Shown: positions 12,284 through 22,310 of the stretch, one piece after another
Position numbering within the stretch: position 1 is the first letter of the stretch
Layout: each line of letters starts with the position of its first letter
The notes under the pieces: model-generated
What the model saw: only the letters and a program-made list of their open reading frames with translations
Databases searched by the model: none
Told to the model about the DNA's origin: nothing
DNA from: Alentia gelatinosa
Taxonomy: Eukaryota; Annelida; Polychaeta; Phyllodocida; Polynoidae
NCBI GenBank assembly: GCA_950022655.1
Contig: OX465587.1
Span: 22,509,716-22,573,715, forward strand
Direction of reading: 5' to 3'
DNA length: 64,000 bases
Program-made: the position numbers and the translations under genes

Positions 12284-12610
12284 AAATATAATTGAATCAT
12301 TTTTAATCATAGTTGTAAGTGTGATTTGTAGTTATTATTGTTCCTTATATTGACATCGATAAGTTATGAGAAGGGTTATGAGCTGGTAGGTATTAAATAT
12401 GTAATATGTGTACAAGTGTAATATGTAGGCCTATGCAAGTCTATACCGTACCGGTATATTATGTATAGTTAAAAAATTGAAATCTTGAAAAATAAAAAGT
12501 AAAAAAATCTCAGATGTGTGTGGGGGATTGAAACCTATCCTCTGTTTTTTATTTCGTGTTTCTACGACCATTATTAACGTAGTAATCGTCCGTCTCTGGT
12601 ACCATTGCAG
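12284..12610. other. AT-rich spacer in the right arm
   Basis: About 330 bases of non-repetitive AT-rich sequence between the 16-bp array and the GTAAC array. The left arm has a shorter, mostly different spacer at about 4280-4350. No gene is visible. Confidence 0.6.
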
Positions 12611-13140
12611 TTGACCACGTTTCTATGATTAGCACGGTAACACGTAACGGGGTTAGTATGTAACGCGGTTAGAACGGTAACGCATAACGCGGTTAGAATG
12701 TAAGGCGGTTAGAACGGTAATGCGTAACGCGGTTAGAACGGTAACGCGTAACGCGGTTAGAATGTAACGCGGTTAGAACGGTAACGCGTAACGCGGTTAG
12801 TATGTAACGCGGTTAGAATGGTAACGCGTAACGCGGTTAGTATGTAACGCGGTTAGAACGGTAACGCGTAACGCGGTTAGTATGGTAATGCGGTTAGAAC
12901 GGTAACGCATAACGCCAACGCGGTAACTGGGTTAGAATGGTAACGGTATGCTGTTATGGGGTTAGAATGGTAACCCGGTTAGAACAGTAATGCAGTAACG
13001 GTAACATGATAACGGGGTTAGAATCGTGACGGTAACGCGGTAACTGTTATGATACCAGATCAGTAACGTTTTCTTAGGTAGCGTAATGTGGTTTGAGTAA
13101 CTCAATGTAACGCGAATGGGTAACGCATTTGTTTAAGCAG
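12611..13140 (-). repeat. GTAACGCGG minisatellite, right arm
   Basis: Complement of the left-arm GTTAC array, best unit about 24 bases (GGTAACGCGTAACGCGGTTA). The outer part degenerates into single GGTAAC and GGTTAG words, mirroring the left arm. Confidence 0.85.
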
Positions 13141-13270
13141 GTTTTGATAGTTATGGACATTTTTTTATACTTATGGACATTTTGATAGTTATGGACATGA
13201 CGAATGTCCATAAGTCTCAAACCAAATCATTTTTGATAGTTATGGACATTTTTGATAGTTATGGACCGCA

Positions 13271-13599
13271 CACCACACCAGCAGCCTGTGGCTCACCCCG
13301 GCTCAGCTACCAGCGGCTCTCTTTGATTTCACTCGGGTCGCTGTACAATGTCATAAAGTGGAGATGCGTGATCGGCAAAGGGTATAAGACAGCGACATTC
13401 TTGTTCCCGATAATAATCGGTGATCGGATCGGGGAGAATCTGTGGAAAATGTCGCTGTCTTATGGGCTTTATAAATACCCTCAACGAGGCTTGCCGATCA
13501 CACCTCTCCAATTTATGGCCTTGTACAGTGGCCCGATTGAGATCAAAGAGAGCCGCTGGGAGCCAAGCCGGGGTGAGCCACAGGCTTGTGGTGTGGATT
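13271..13599. mobile_element. Nested inverted-repeat element inside the right arm, with a mini-element at its centre
   Basis: The left arm of the foldback reads GTGCGGTCC next to GAATCCACA at about 3477-3500 without interruption. In the right arm the same junction is split by about 330 bases with inverted ends (CCACA and TGTGG outermost; CAGCGGCTCTCTTTGAT inside). It is therefore an insertion, and the left arm shows the empty site. Its centre (13380-13466) is another hairpin with TAAGACAGCGACATT ends, the same mini-element found at the left terminus (3040-3115). Confidence 0.75.
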
Positions 13600-13962
13600 C
13601 ATAAAAAATAATTAAAAGTTTAATAACTTTGGATCCAATTAAGATATTCGGATATGGTTTTCGGATTCATTATCACCTCCGTCTCCCCTACAAAGTGGTA
13701 TAAGGCACTTGTGAATCGGACAGGGGGGTAGGTAGCATCGCTGTTCAAAGGGCCTTCTCAGTATCAGGAACATCGGTGAAGTGCGTACAGTGACACGATT
13801 AAGGTCGGGCAGAGTCAGTCATTACCCCAAGGCAAGTAATGCCCGACCCAATTAAAATCGGGTCTGTGAAGTGCGTACAGCGACCCGATTCTGCCCGACC
13901 CGACGGATTCGTCGGGCATAGGTGTGATCGGGCACAATGGTCGGGTCGCTGTCTTATAGGCT
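13600..13962 (-). repeat. Right terminal inverted repeat of the 10.9-kb element
   Basis: Complement of the left terminal block, including the CCCGACCCGACGGATTCGT stretch and the terminal TCGCTGTCTTATAGGCT. TTA follows immediately at 13963-13965. Confidence 0.82.
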
Positions 13963-13965
13963 TTA

Positions 13966-14510
13966 CACTTGCGTTGGATTACCGTACGTAATCTATAGAT
14001 GGCCCCGTATCAATATTAAATTGTACATAGATATTTGAAACTTAGAACTGTTTCTCCAACATTAACTGTTTTATGTTTACTTTAAAATGTGAATTCTCGC
14101 AGTACATAGTAGACCAAGATCCTAAACAGACAGAAGTCAAACAACATCGCACCTGTAAAATTTTTCCACTTCCTCGACCACCAACTCATTCCTCAGCACT
14201 CTATTCATAGTCGAAATAGAATGTTCAAATCTCATAACTCAATACAAAAATCATAAACTAGCCTATGAATAAACTATTGGTTAAGAAATGTGTGTTTCCC
14301 AACTCAACATGTTCTGTTCACAAGGTGGATATAGTATAGGCATGTCCACGTCGCGCAGTCCATGTTTCCGATGGGAGTTCAAGGGTCTGTTAAAGGTAAC
14401 TTCCTTTGGTATGTCGGCCAAGAGATCATAGCTTGGCATTTGTATTTTGAATTATACATTGCACCGACGGTGATTAATAGATGTGTATTGCATGTTAAAA
14501 AGCCGCCGTA

Positions 14511-14514
<4 letters not shown>
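13966..14514. other. Gene-free spacer
   Basis: Unremarkable AT-rich DNA between the foldback element and the CT microsatellite. No gene signature is seen. Confidence 0.6.
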
Positions 14515-14556
<42 letters not shown>

Positions 14557-14557
14557 G

Positions 14558-14613
<56 letters not shown>

Positions 14614-14813
14614 TCTCTCTGTATCCCTCTCTGCATCCCTCGCTCTCTCTTTCTCTTTCTCTCTCTCTCGCTCCCAACATTTCTCTAACACCATCTTGAG
14701 CTTCCTTTCCATTATTCATTCTCCTCATGTCCATTTCCCTCTGTATAATGTGCCTCTCTTCCCCTTTCTCCCTCTCCCTCTCCCTCTCCCTCTCTCTCCC
14801 ACTCCCTCTCCTT

Positions 14814-14879
<66 letters not shown>

Positions 14880-14935
14880 TTCTCTCTCTCTCTTTCTCTC
14901 TCTCTCTCTGACTCTGTCTCTCTGTCTTTCTGGGT
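14515..14935 (+). repeat. CT-dinucleotide microsatellite
   Basis: About 420 bases of nearly uninterrupted polypyrimidine, mostly (CT)n with CCCT and GT interruptions. Open frames here translate to Ser/Leu or Arg/Glu runs and are artefacts of the repeat. Confidence 0.97.
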
Positions 14936-15723
14936 CTGTCTGTCTCTCGCATTCATGTTACTTACTTCATATTGATGCGGTGCTGAACGGAGCTCCGTCA
15001 ATTTCGATGCAGTGAAGGAGATGACCTGTAGAGAACGCAGTTGTTCAGATGACCGTCCTGCTTCAACTAATTCCTGTTAGCACTCCTAAGGGTGAAATTA
15101 GGGCAATAGACACACCTTATTACTAATTTATGGTCCATAAAAATATTCGAGGGTCTTACCCTGTTAGTGAAATCCAATTACACAAGTACTCATTGCAGAT
15201 TGCCAACTTTTCCTTTAATAAGGGGTAATCAAAACAGTTATCCATCAACATTTTGTCTCTCTTGGGCGGTAGAACATCTCATTTATGCAAGGAGCCAACT
15301 TCCCCGACCTAAGACTTTAAGAATACCATTCCTTGGGGTGATATTTGTAAAATTGGTGAAAATTGGCTGTATAGTGTCCGTAAGGAGTGTGTAAGCAGAT
15401 AGAGATACAAAATGGAGAGAATTGACAACACAACTGCGCAGGTAGCACATATACATCATATCACAATAAGGGAGCTTTTATTATTTATGGCAACGTCCAA
15501 ACTTTTCCCAACCCGAAATGAAGGGAAGCTGATTTGAAAAATGAAAAATTACTACAGAGTCTTCAAATAAGAGCAGACAGGGGTAATCCAGTAAAAACAG
15601 AACTAGACAGTGTTAGGAAAGATATTTCATTTTTTCAAGGAAAAAAGCTTTACACCTCATGTTCAAGTCTAGGACACCTCGCTTAGGGGGTCAATTTGCT
15701 CGGAACGGAAATTTTTCCCTCTC
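14936..15723. other. Gene-free spacer before the Harbinger element
   Basis: No coding or RNA signature is visible. It ends in CTCTAATA directly before the element terminus. Confidence 0.6.
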
Positions 15724-15728
15724 TAATA

Positions 15729-16056
15729 TGGCTCAGTCACACCGAGAAACGGAAGAGTTACGTAAGAGTACGGACGTGTCGAGCGTGATCCGGTGGCCTC
15801 CGTAGGCAAAAGTTGAACGGAAGGAGACCCCCGATGCAACGCACCGGCGGAGAAACGGTCAAGTTGCGTACAAATACGGATGAGTTGCAAAAGAGTTGCG
15901 GAAGAGTAACGGACAATTACGGACAATAACGGAAAGTGGTACGGAAGAGTAACGGACGCCAACGGACGCCAACGGAGGATTAACGTAAAATTGCGGAAGA
16001 GTTACGGATATTTACAGAAGAGTAACGGAAAGGTTGCGGAAACTTTACGGAAGCAT
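15729..16056 (+). repeat. Left terminal inverted repeat of the Harbinger element
   Basis: Matches the complement of 24359-24686 at roughly 95 percent by eye. It contains several copies of GGAAGAGTTACG and GGAAGAGTAACGGA words, candidate subterminal binding sites for the element's own proteins. That role is inferred from other Harbinger systems. Confidence 0.9.
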
Positions 16057-17345
16057 ATATCCTACATCCCTACACCCTACATCCCTACATCCTACACCCC
16101 TACATCCCTACATCTGTATATCCCTACATCATACACCCCTACATCACTACATCCTACATCCCAACATCCTACATCACTACATCCAAACATCCTACATCAC
16201 TACATCCCTACATCCTACATCACTACATCCCACATCACTATATCCTACATCACTAGGCTACATCCTACATCATTAGGCCTACATCACTGCATCACTACAT
16301 CCAACATCCACACATCCTACCTCCTACATCACTACATCCTACATCACTACATCCTACATCACTACATCCTACATCACTACATCATACATCACTACATCCT
16401 ACATCACTACATCCTACATCCTACCTTCTACATCACTACATCCTACATCACTACATCACTACATCCTACATCACTACATCCTACCTCCTACATCCCTACA
16501 TCCTACATCACTATGTGGATGTAGTGATGTACTGATGTAGGATGTGGGGATGTAGGGATGTAGGATGTAATGATGTAGGATGTGTGGATGTTGGATGTAG
16601 TGATGCAGTGATGTAATGATGTAGGATGTAGCCTAGTGATGTAGGATGTAGTGATGTAGGATGTAGTGATGTAGGATGTGGGGATGTAGGATATAGTGAT
16701 GTAGGATGTAGTGATGTAGGATTTAGTGATGTAGGATGTAGTGATGTAGGATTTAGTGATGTAGGATGTGGGGATGTGGGGATGTAAGATGTAGGGATGT
16801 AGGGTTGTATGATGTAGGGATGTATGATGTAGGGATGTAGTGATGTAGGTATAGGATGTAGTGATGTAGGATGTGGGGATGTAGGGATGTAGGGATGTAG
16901 GATGTAGGATTTAGTGATGTAGGATGTAGGATGTGGGGATGTAGGATGTGGGGATGTAAGGATGTAGGATGTAGTAATGTAGTGATATAGGATGTAGTGA
17001 TATAGGATGTGGGGATGTAGGATGTAGTGATGTATGATTTAGTGATGTAGGATGTGGGGATGTAAGATGTAGGGATGTGGGGATGTAGGGATGTGGGGAT
17101 GGAAGGATGTAGGGATGTAGGATGTAGTAATGTAGTGATGTAGGATGTAGGATATGGGGATGTAGGATGTAGGGATGTAGGATGTGGGGATGTAGGATGT
17201 AGTGATGTAGAATTTAGGGATGAAGGATGTGGGGATGTAAGATGTAGGGATGTAGGAATGTAGGAATGTAGGATGTGGGATGTGGGATGTAGGATGTGGG
17301 TTTGTAGGATGTAGTGATGTGGGTATGTAGGATGTAGTGATGTTT
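16057..17345. repeat. Left inverted TACATCC/GATGTAG minisatellite
   Basis: TACATCACTACATCC-type units run to about 16512 and then switch to the complement (GTAGTGATGTAGGAT) until 17345. The block can fold on itself and mirrors the block at 22311-24358. Confidence 0.92.
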
Positions 17346-17436
17346 TGATCCGCTTTCTTACGCAACTCCTTCGTTAGACCTCTGTATCGCTTCGTTCGCA
17401 TCCGTACACATCCGCAGGGGTCCGGAAGAGGTCCGT

Positions 17437-17464
17437 CAAAGTTTTCAACATGTTGAAAACTTTG
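17437..17464. promoter_or_regulatory. 28-bp perfect palindrome
   Basis: Two 14-base half sites (CAAAGTTTTCAACA and its complement) abut without a spacer, about 380 bases upstream of the transposase TATA box. It could be a protein-binding site or a cruciform; I infer no specific factor. Confidence 0.5.
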
Positions 17465-17839
17465 AACGGAGAGGTAACGGAAGAACACTGATACATTTTC
17501 CGTTACTCTTCCGTTTTCTTCCGTTTCTTTCCATTTCTTTCCTTTTTCTTCCGTTTCTCTTCCGTTGCTCTTCCGTTTCTCAGCCATGGTTTTTTTTCCT
17601 AACAGACACGTTACGGATGTATACGGATGGCAAAGTATGTCAACGGAAGCCTAACGGATGCTTACAGAAGCAATGCTAATGTATAACGGAAGAGAAACAT
17701 AAGACTTGCGGATACAAACGTAAGAGTTGGGGATACATACGGATATAAACGGAAAAAAACGGCAGAATAACGGTAAGGGAACGGAGGTATTTCTTGGGGT
17801 ACGGTTGCGTTACGGAAGCATTACGGAAACCTTTTTCAC

Positions 17840-17848
17840 TATATATAC
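17840..17848 (+). promoter_or_regulatory. TATA box of the transposase gene
   Basis: TATATATAC lies about 80 bases upstream of the chosen start codon at 17922. A degraded copy of this promoter segment (TTACGGA...CTTTTTCACTA) is present at about 22255-22305. Confidence 0.55.
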
Positions 17849-17921
17849 AGTACAATTTCTGATAGATCCTCATTCTCCTTCTGCACATGAGACCGTGAAC
17901 ATCTACCTTGCAGCCCACATC

Positions 17922-19193
17922 ATGGAAGAGGATACTCTGGAAGACATTATGGCTTCTGCTGCAGTGCTGGAAGCAGGTCTCAAGCTTGTACAAGCTGGTT
18001 TCGACTATATAGAAGTTGTGAAGAAGCTGAAGAAGAAACGACGACGGAAATGCTGGTCTAAGGCCTGGCTCGGTGTTGAGAGGCGACGTCAATTTGGATT
18101 ATATGATCAGTTGATGCAGGAGCTACGACTGGAAGACAGTCCTGCCTTCATCAACTTCATGAGGATGCCGCCTGCTATGTTCGATGAAATTGTGAGACGT
18201 GTGGGGCCTCGTATCACCAAGGAAAGCACCAACTACAGGAAAGCACTAGAACCAGGGCTGAAAGTGGCCATCACACTGCGACACCTAGCATCTGGTGCCA
18301 AGTACTCGGATATGCGGTATGGTTGGCGTGTTCCTCACAACACCATATCCCTCTTTGTTCCAGAGGTGTGCTAGGCCATTGTAGATGAATTTCTTCCCGA
18401 AGTTATGCCCCCACCAACTACTAAGGAGTTCTGGTCCAACATCGCGGATGGCTTCTTGGAACGATGGAACCTGCCGCATGTCCTTGGTGCTTTGGATGGA
18501 CCACCGCGATCTGGGTCTACATACTTCAATTACAAGAAGTTCTTCTCCATAGTTCTTCTAGCACTTGTGGACTCAGAGTACAAGTTTGTCTGGGCAGACA
18601 TAGGTGGCCGTGGTGCAGCATCCGATGCACAGATTTGGAATGCATCAAAACTGAAAATGTCCATCGACCAAGGTGAGATGGAGCTCCCGGACCCAGATCC
18701 ACTGCCGAATGACACGGAGGATGTTCCATATTTCATTGTGGCGGATGATGCCTTTGGTCTAAGGACTTATCTACAGAAGCCTTTCAGCTTGAGAGGTCTG
18801 GATCGGGAACAACGTATATTCAACTACCGTCTCTCCCGTGCCCGTCGTGTGGTGGAAAATGCCTTTGGTATTCTGGCCAACAGGTTCCAGGTGCTGATGT
18901 CAACCATGGAGCATCGACCAGAAACCATCGGCCTAATCGTCACCACCTGCATGGTCCTTCACAATTTGATGCGGATACGCTACCCCCGAATACAGAACCA
19001 TATACTCGATGTGGAGGACGACGATAATAACATTATTCCTGGAGAGTGGAGACGTGGGCGGTGTATGGAAGACTGTATCACTGTACAAGGTCACAACCGG
19101 GACAACCGTGACGGAAAGAAATTGCGCAATCTCCTGAAACACTGGACAAACTCATCTGCTGGCATGGTCCCCTGGCAAGAGAAGATGATATGA
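17922..19193 (+). pseudogene. PIF/Harbinger DDE transposase, interrupted by one stop
   Basis: Cut-and-paste transposase of the HARBI1/DDE_Tnp_4 type, one uninterrupted frame of 423 codons apart from a TAG at codon 151 (18372-18374). The start at 17922 begins MEEDTLEDIM after a TATA box. An N-terminal Arg/Lys-rich region (KKLKKKRRRK) and the helix-rich domain with RVGPRITKESTNYR are intact. The catalytic triad is recognisable: D192 in GALDG, D235 in SDAQIW, E312 in VVENAFGIL. Directly after LDG the sequence jumps to PPRSGSTY; family members normally have about seven more residues there beginning Lys-His. So there is one nonsense change (probably CAG to TAG) and one small in-frame deletion next to the first catalytic Asp. 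It converges on the MADF gene. Confidence 0.92.
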
Positions 19194-19488
19194 AGAATGG
19201 TCCTCTTCAGGGCCAACACAACAGTCCTTTTCAGGGCCAACACAACGGTCCTTTTCAGGGCCAACACAATGGTCCTTTTCAGGACTCCCTTTATTTACAA
19301 AGGTTTTGGTCGAATCTCAGGCTTCTTACTTTTTTTTTCAGATATTTTTCTTTGACTTTTTTTTCTTTGACTTTTTTTTCTCTTTTCTTTTACTATTACT
19401 TTCCATGGTATTACTGTTGTGTCTGGCATTACTATTTTCTCCATCTTCTTCTAGAAATGTATTTCTTCCAATTATTACTATGTACTGA

Positions 19489-19494
19489 AATAAA
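19489..19494 (+). terminator. Poly(A) signal of the transposase gene
   Basis: AATAAA about 300 bases after the transposase stop codon. The opposing gene's signal is only about 30 bases further on, so the two 3' ends nearly meet. Confidence 0.75.
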
Positions 19495-19525
19495 GAGCCA
19501 CACAGAAAATTTCATGTAAAACAAA

Positions 19526-19531
19526 TTTATT
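19526..19531 (-). terminator. Poly(A) signal of the MADF/Myb-like gene
   Basis: TTTATT on the plus strand (AATAAA on the minus strand), about 80 bases after the inferred ancestral stop codon at 19609-19611. Confidence 0.75.
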
Positions 19532-19608
19532 CAGAAGGACAACGGGTGTATGCACTCTGAAAAACGGGAAAATCTACAAGGTAAAAATGTATATACATGT
19601 ACAACAAT

Positions 19609-21799
19609 TCATGAGTTTCCTTTTGGTGCTGGTGAGCTTGCAAGCATATCTGTAGGACTTGTGTCCAGTCCACCAGGTGTGGGCAATGAGTAGCCTGAAA
19701 GATTCAGACTAGTGTTGAAGGGGGGCGGAGAGTTATCAAGTGTGAGCAGTGCTGAGTTTATCATGATGCTGGTGTTGCTGATGTCCTGTGATAGAGTTTC
19801 TGAGGACTGTGTGTGCTGCAGTACCTCCTGTGTCTTCTTCTGTGTCTGCTGCGGCTTTGAGGAGAGAGACTGCTGCGGCTGTGAGGAGAGAGACTACTGC
19901 GGCTGTGAGGAGAGAGACTGCTGTGACTGGGACGGAAGAGACTGCTGTGACTGGGATGACAGAGACTGCTGTGACTGGGATGGAAGAGACTGCTGTGACT
20001 GGGATGGAAGAGACTGCTGTGACTGGGATGACAGAGACTGCTGCGATTGGGATGACGACTGCGACACAAGAGGTAGCTGCATGTACTTCGACATGTATGC
20101 CGGAGACTGGCTCCCCCACAGAGAGCCCTGCTGCATGGTGGGGGTGGTTTGTCTCCATTGATGCGGCATTGGCTGATAGTCATACTCGGGCACAGTCTGC
20201 AATTGATGGTACTGCGTCTGGTGTTGCGCCTGGTGTTGCGGCTGGTGTTGCGACTGGTGTTGCGGCTGGTATTGGGGCCGGTGTTGCGCCTGCTGTTGCG
20301 CCTGCTGTTCTCTCCTGCGTCTTTTCCAGTCTCTATTAAGTTTGATAAATAAATCCTCAAACTCGAGGAATTCATCATCGGTTACTGTGCGGCATACCTC
20401 TTTAACCCAGTTGAGGAAAGCGTTTCGCTCACTGGGTTCCTCTCTTGTGGCGATGCGGGAAGACACTTGACTAATCTGCTCCCTCGCTTCTAGCAGAGTA
20501 TTTCTAATTTCGGCCATGACCGGCTCAACAGATGCTGCTGTTTTTTTAGAGGTGGTGGGGGAGGGGGAGGCTGCAGCATTTACTCCCCCTATGTCATCCG
20601 GAGGGACTTGGTCTTCTCGTGCAATGCGCTCGGCTTCTCCCAAATCACCGCGTGCTTCAGCCAGCGCTTCTCTCACCTGTAATTATAAGAAGTGAACACC
20701 TATAAGTTAATTGCCTCAATTATTTGGCATCTATAATATTTATGCATAGTACAGTGGAACCCCATTTCCGGAACACCCCACTTCAAAATCGTGGAGTAAT
20801 GTGCATTTATACAATTATCTATACAGTTCTATATAATCACTACGCGTCAACCTCTCATGGTTCAAGGCCACCTGTCCACAAAAGCATCGATTATTGTCTA
20901 TTAAAATAGTAGCTGTCTTTTGGATGTTGTACTAGATTGCAATACTCACATTTTGTACTGGTTTACGCCGGTGACGGAAGACACCATCGAGGTACTTAAA
21001 CCGCTCCAGGACCCACTTCTCCCGGTACGTGAGGACCCGGGCACCCTGGCCGGACTTTGTTGAATGAAGTTTTGTGTTCCAATCTCGCAAGTCAATGTAC
21101 CACACCTTGAGTTCTTGTACTGAAAAGAGAAAAGTGAAGGAGATATTAAGAAATATTGTCTATATTTCTTTCCAGGTGAGCAGGTTGGTGGGTACAAGTA
21201 GCTGCAGGGGGCTAGAATACCAATGGGATGTATGTATAAGGGTATAAAAATTGGATTAATTTTAAAAGATATCTTCCAATATTTTACAGAAAGTATTTTA
21301 AAGTTTTCTATATGGGTATATGAGACTATATAAAGATTGAAATATAATTGAAGAAAAATGCACACCCACCTTGAAGACCTATTTCTTCCGCTTTTTCTGC
21401 CCACAGTCTTTCCTTGAGAGGCCGGTTCTTGAAATCTTTGTTCTGAGGACACCACAGGCAGGGGTGAGCCTCCACCCATTCAATGATATCGGTCTCCCGC
21501 TGTTCATCTCCCAACCGTATGGTTTTCTGCCGATGCCCTTTTTTCTTCTTGTGTGTCTCTTCTTGAGGTGTACTTTGTGAGGCTGTGGAGGAGGAAGAGG
21601 ATGTCCTCCGGCGCTGTCGGGGTGGAGGTTTTTCTGAGGAAGTAAGTGTGGCAGCAGCAGAAGCAGCTTCCTCATCTAGTTCATGTTGAAATTCACTATG
21701 TACTCCCACTTGTACTGTCTGTGTGTGAGGGGCAGCTGGGGCAGCTGGCCTGGACTGGGAGGGGACAGGGGCTCTCCTCTTCGCCTTTGATCTAGGCAT
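19609..21799 (-). pseudogene. Harbinger accessory protein with MADF/Myb-SANT-like domain; late premature stop
   Basis: Second protein of the transposon, expected to bind DNA and help bring the transposase to the nucleus and the element ends (known for Harbinger systems). Three exons join in phase: 21370-21799, 20950-21119, 19609-20676 (donors GTGGGT and GTGAGT; acceptors after TTTTCAG and ATTACAG). The start at 21799 gives MPRSKAKRR with a basic, Ser-rich N-terminus. The MADF-like domain spans exons 1-2, with DIIEWVEAHPCLW, KNRPLKERLWAEKAEEIGLQ and LKVWYIDLRD. Exon 3 holds a helical stretch (LNWVKEVCRTVTDDEFLEF), then a Gln-rich tail with QSQQSLPS heptads. A TAG at 19894-19896 truncates the product at 460 aa; the frame then continues to a TGA at 19609-19611 (555 codons in total). 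The DNA-binding domain is unaffected. Confidence 0.85.
20705..20940. repeat. Dispersed repeat in intron 2 of the MADF gene
   Basis: The stretch around 20847-20901 (CAACCTCTCATGGTT, then GATTATTGTCTAT) resembles 28734-28790 (CAACCTCTCGTGGTT, then GATGATTGTCTAT). It appears to be a degraded dispersed repeat. The family is not recognised. Confidence 0.5.
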
Positions 21800-21880
21800 G
21801 GTGCACGTTGAGTGGTTGAAGTGTAGTAGTGTTCTCTTCGAAGTCCGAAAGTGGTCTGAACTCTGACCTGGGGTGCCTCT

Positions 21881-21889
21881 TTTTATATA
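21881..21889 (-). promoter_or_regulatory. TATA box of the MADF/Myb-like gene
   Basis: TATATAAAA on the minus strand, about 80 bases upstream of the start codon at 21799. The spacing mirrors that of the transposase promoter. Confidence 0.6.
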
Positions 21890-22252
21890 GGAACTCCGCC
21901 CTCCGTTTTCTTCCGTTCCCTTCCGCAACTCTTCCGCAACCTTACGTTACTCTTCTGTAAATATCCGTTACTCTTCCGCAATTTTACATTACTCCTCCGT
22001 TGGCGTCCGTTGGCGTCCGTTACTCTTCCGTACGACTTGCAGCTGCTTCCGTTTTACATCCGTAATTGTCCGTTAGTCTTCCGCAACTCTTCCGCAACTC
22101 TTCTGTGTTTGTACGTTACTTGACCGTTTCTCTTCCGGTGCGTTGCATCGGGGGCCTCCTTCCGTTCAACTTTTGCCTACATAGGCCACCGGATCACGCT
22201 CGAGACGTCCGTTTTCTTCCGTAACTCTTCCGTTTCCCGGTGTGACTGAGCC
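21890..22252 (-). repeat. Internal copy of the Harbinger right end
   Basis: This segment matches the terminal inverted repeat: TTCCGTTACTCTTCCG words, the CCGGTGCGTTGCATCGGGGG stretch, and the terminal GTGTGACTGAGCCA followed by TTA. It is more diverged from the outer copies than they are from each other. It is either the original right end of a shorter autonomous element (15729-22252) or a trace of a tandem or nested copy. Confidence 0.8.
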
Positions 22253-22310
22253 ATTACGGTTGTGTTACAGAAGCATTACGGAGAGCTTTTTCACTAGATA
22301 TATAGGTAGG

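Larger units (their letters stand above)
3040..13962. mobile_element. 10.9-kb non-autonomous foldback transposon with TTA target duplication
   Basis: The left end reads AGCCCATAAGACAGCGA and the right end is its near-exact complement (TCGCTGTCTTATAGGCT). TTA occurs directly outside both ends (3037-3039 and 13963-13965), the 3-bp duplication typical of PIF/Harbinger elements. The arms carry the same modules in mirror order: a terminal block rich in CCCGA/TCGGG, short GATAGTTATGG-type repeats, a GTTAC-rich minisatellite, a 16-bp minisatellite, then a TACATCC minisatellite meeting its own complement near 9667. The arms are not perfect copies: the right arm has a nested 330-bp insertion and the left an 871-bp unique segment. 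No transposase frame is visible, so I call it non-autonomous. Assignment to Harbinger is inference from the TTA duplication and the neighbouring element. Confidence 0.82.

Noticed and set aside
9550..12310. Minus-strand frames up to about 640 codons
   Set aside because: They cross from the 16-bp array into the TACATCC array and change peptide repeat exactly where the DNA repeat changes, so they are repeat by-products.
14362..15001. Ser/Leu-rich and Arg/Glu-rich frames
   Set aside because: Pure translation of a CT dinucleotide microsatellite.
16057..17345. Possible CRISPR array, because of regularly repeated short units
   Set aside because: Units are contiguous and degenerate with no unique spacers, the context is animal DNA, and the array is an inverted minisatellite of a transposon.
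17039..17587. 182-codon minus-strand frame with a charged N-terminus
   Set aside because: It runs from repeated TTCCGTTTCTT words into the minisatellite; no domain or splice support.
17727..17921. N-terminal extension of the transposase from an upstream ATG at 17727
   Set aside because: It lies upstream of the TATA box at 17840 and consists of the ACGGAAG-type repeat words; the ATG at 17922 fits the promoter spacing better.
19712..20352. Plus-strand Cys/Asp-rich and Ala/Thr-rich frames
   Set aside because: Antisense shadows of the Gln-rich tail of the Harbinger accessory gene.
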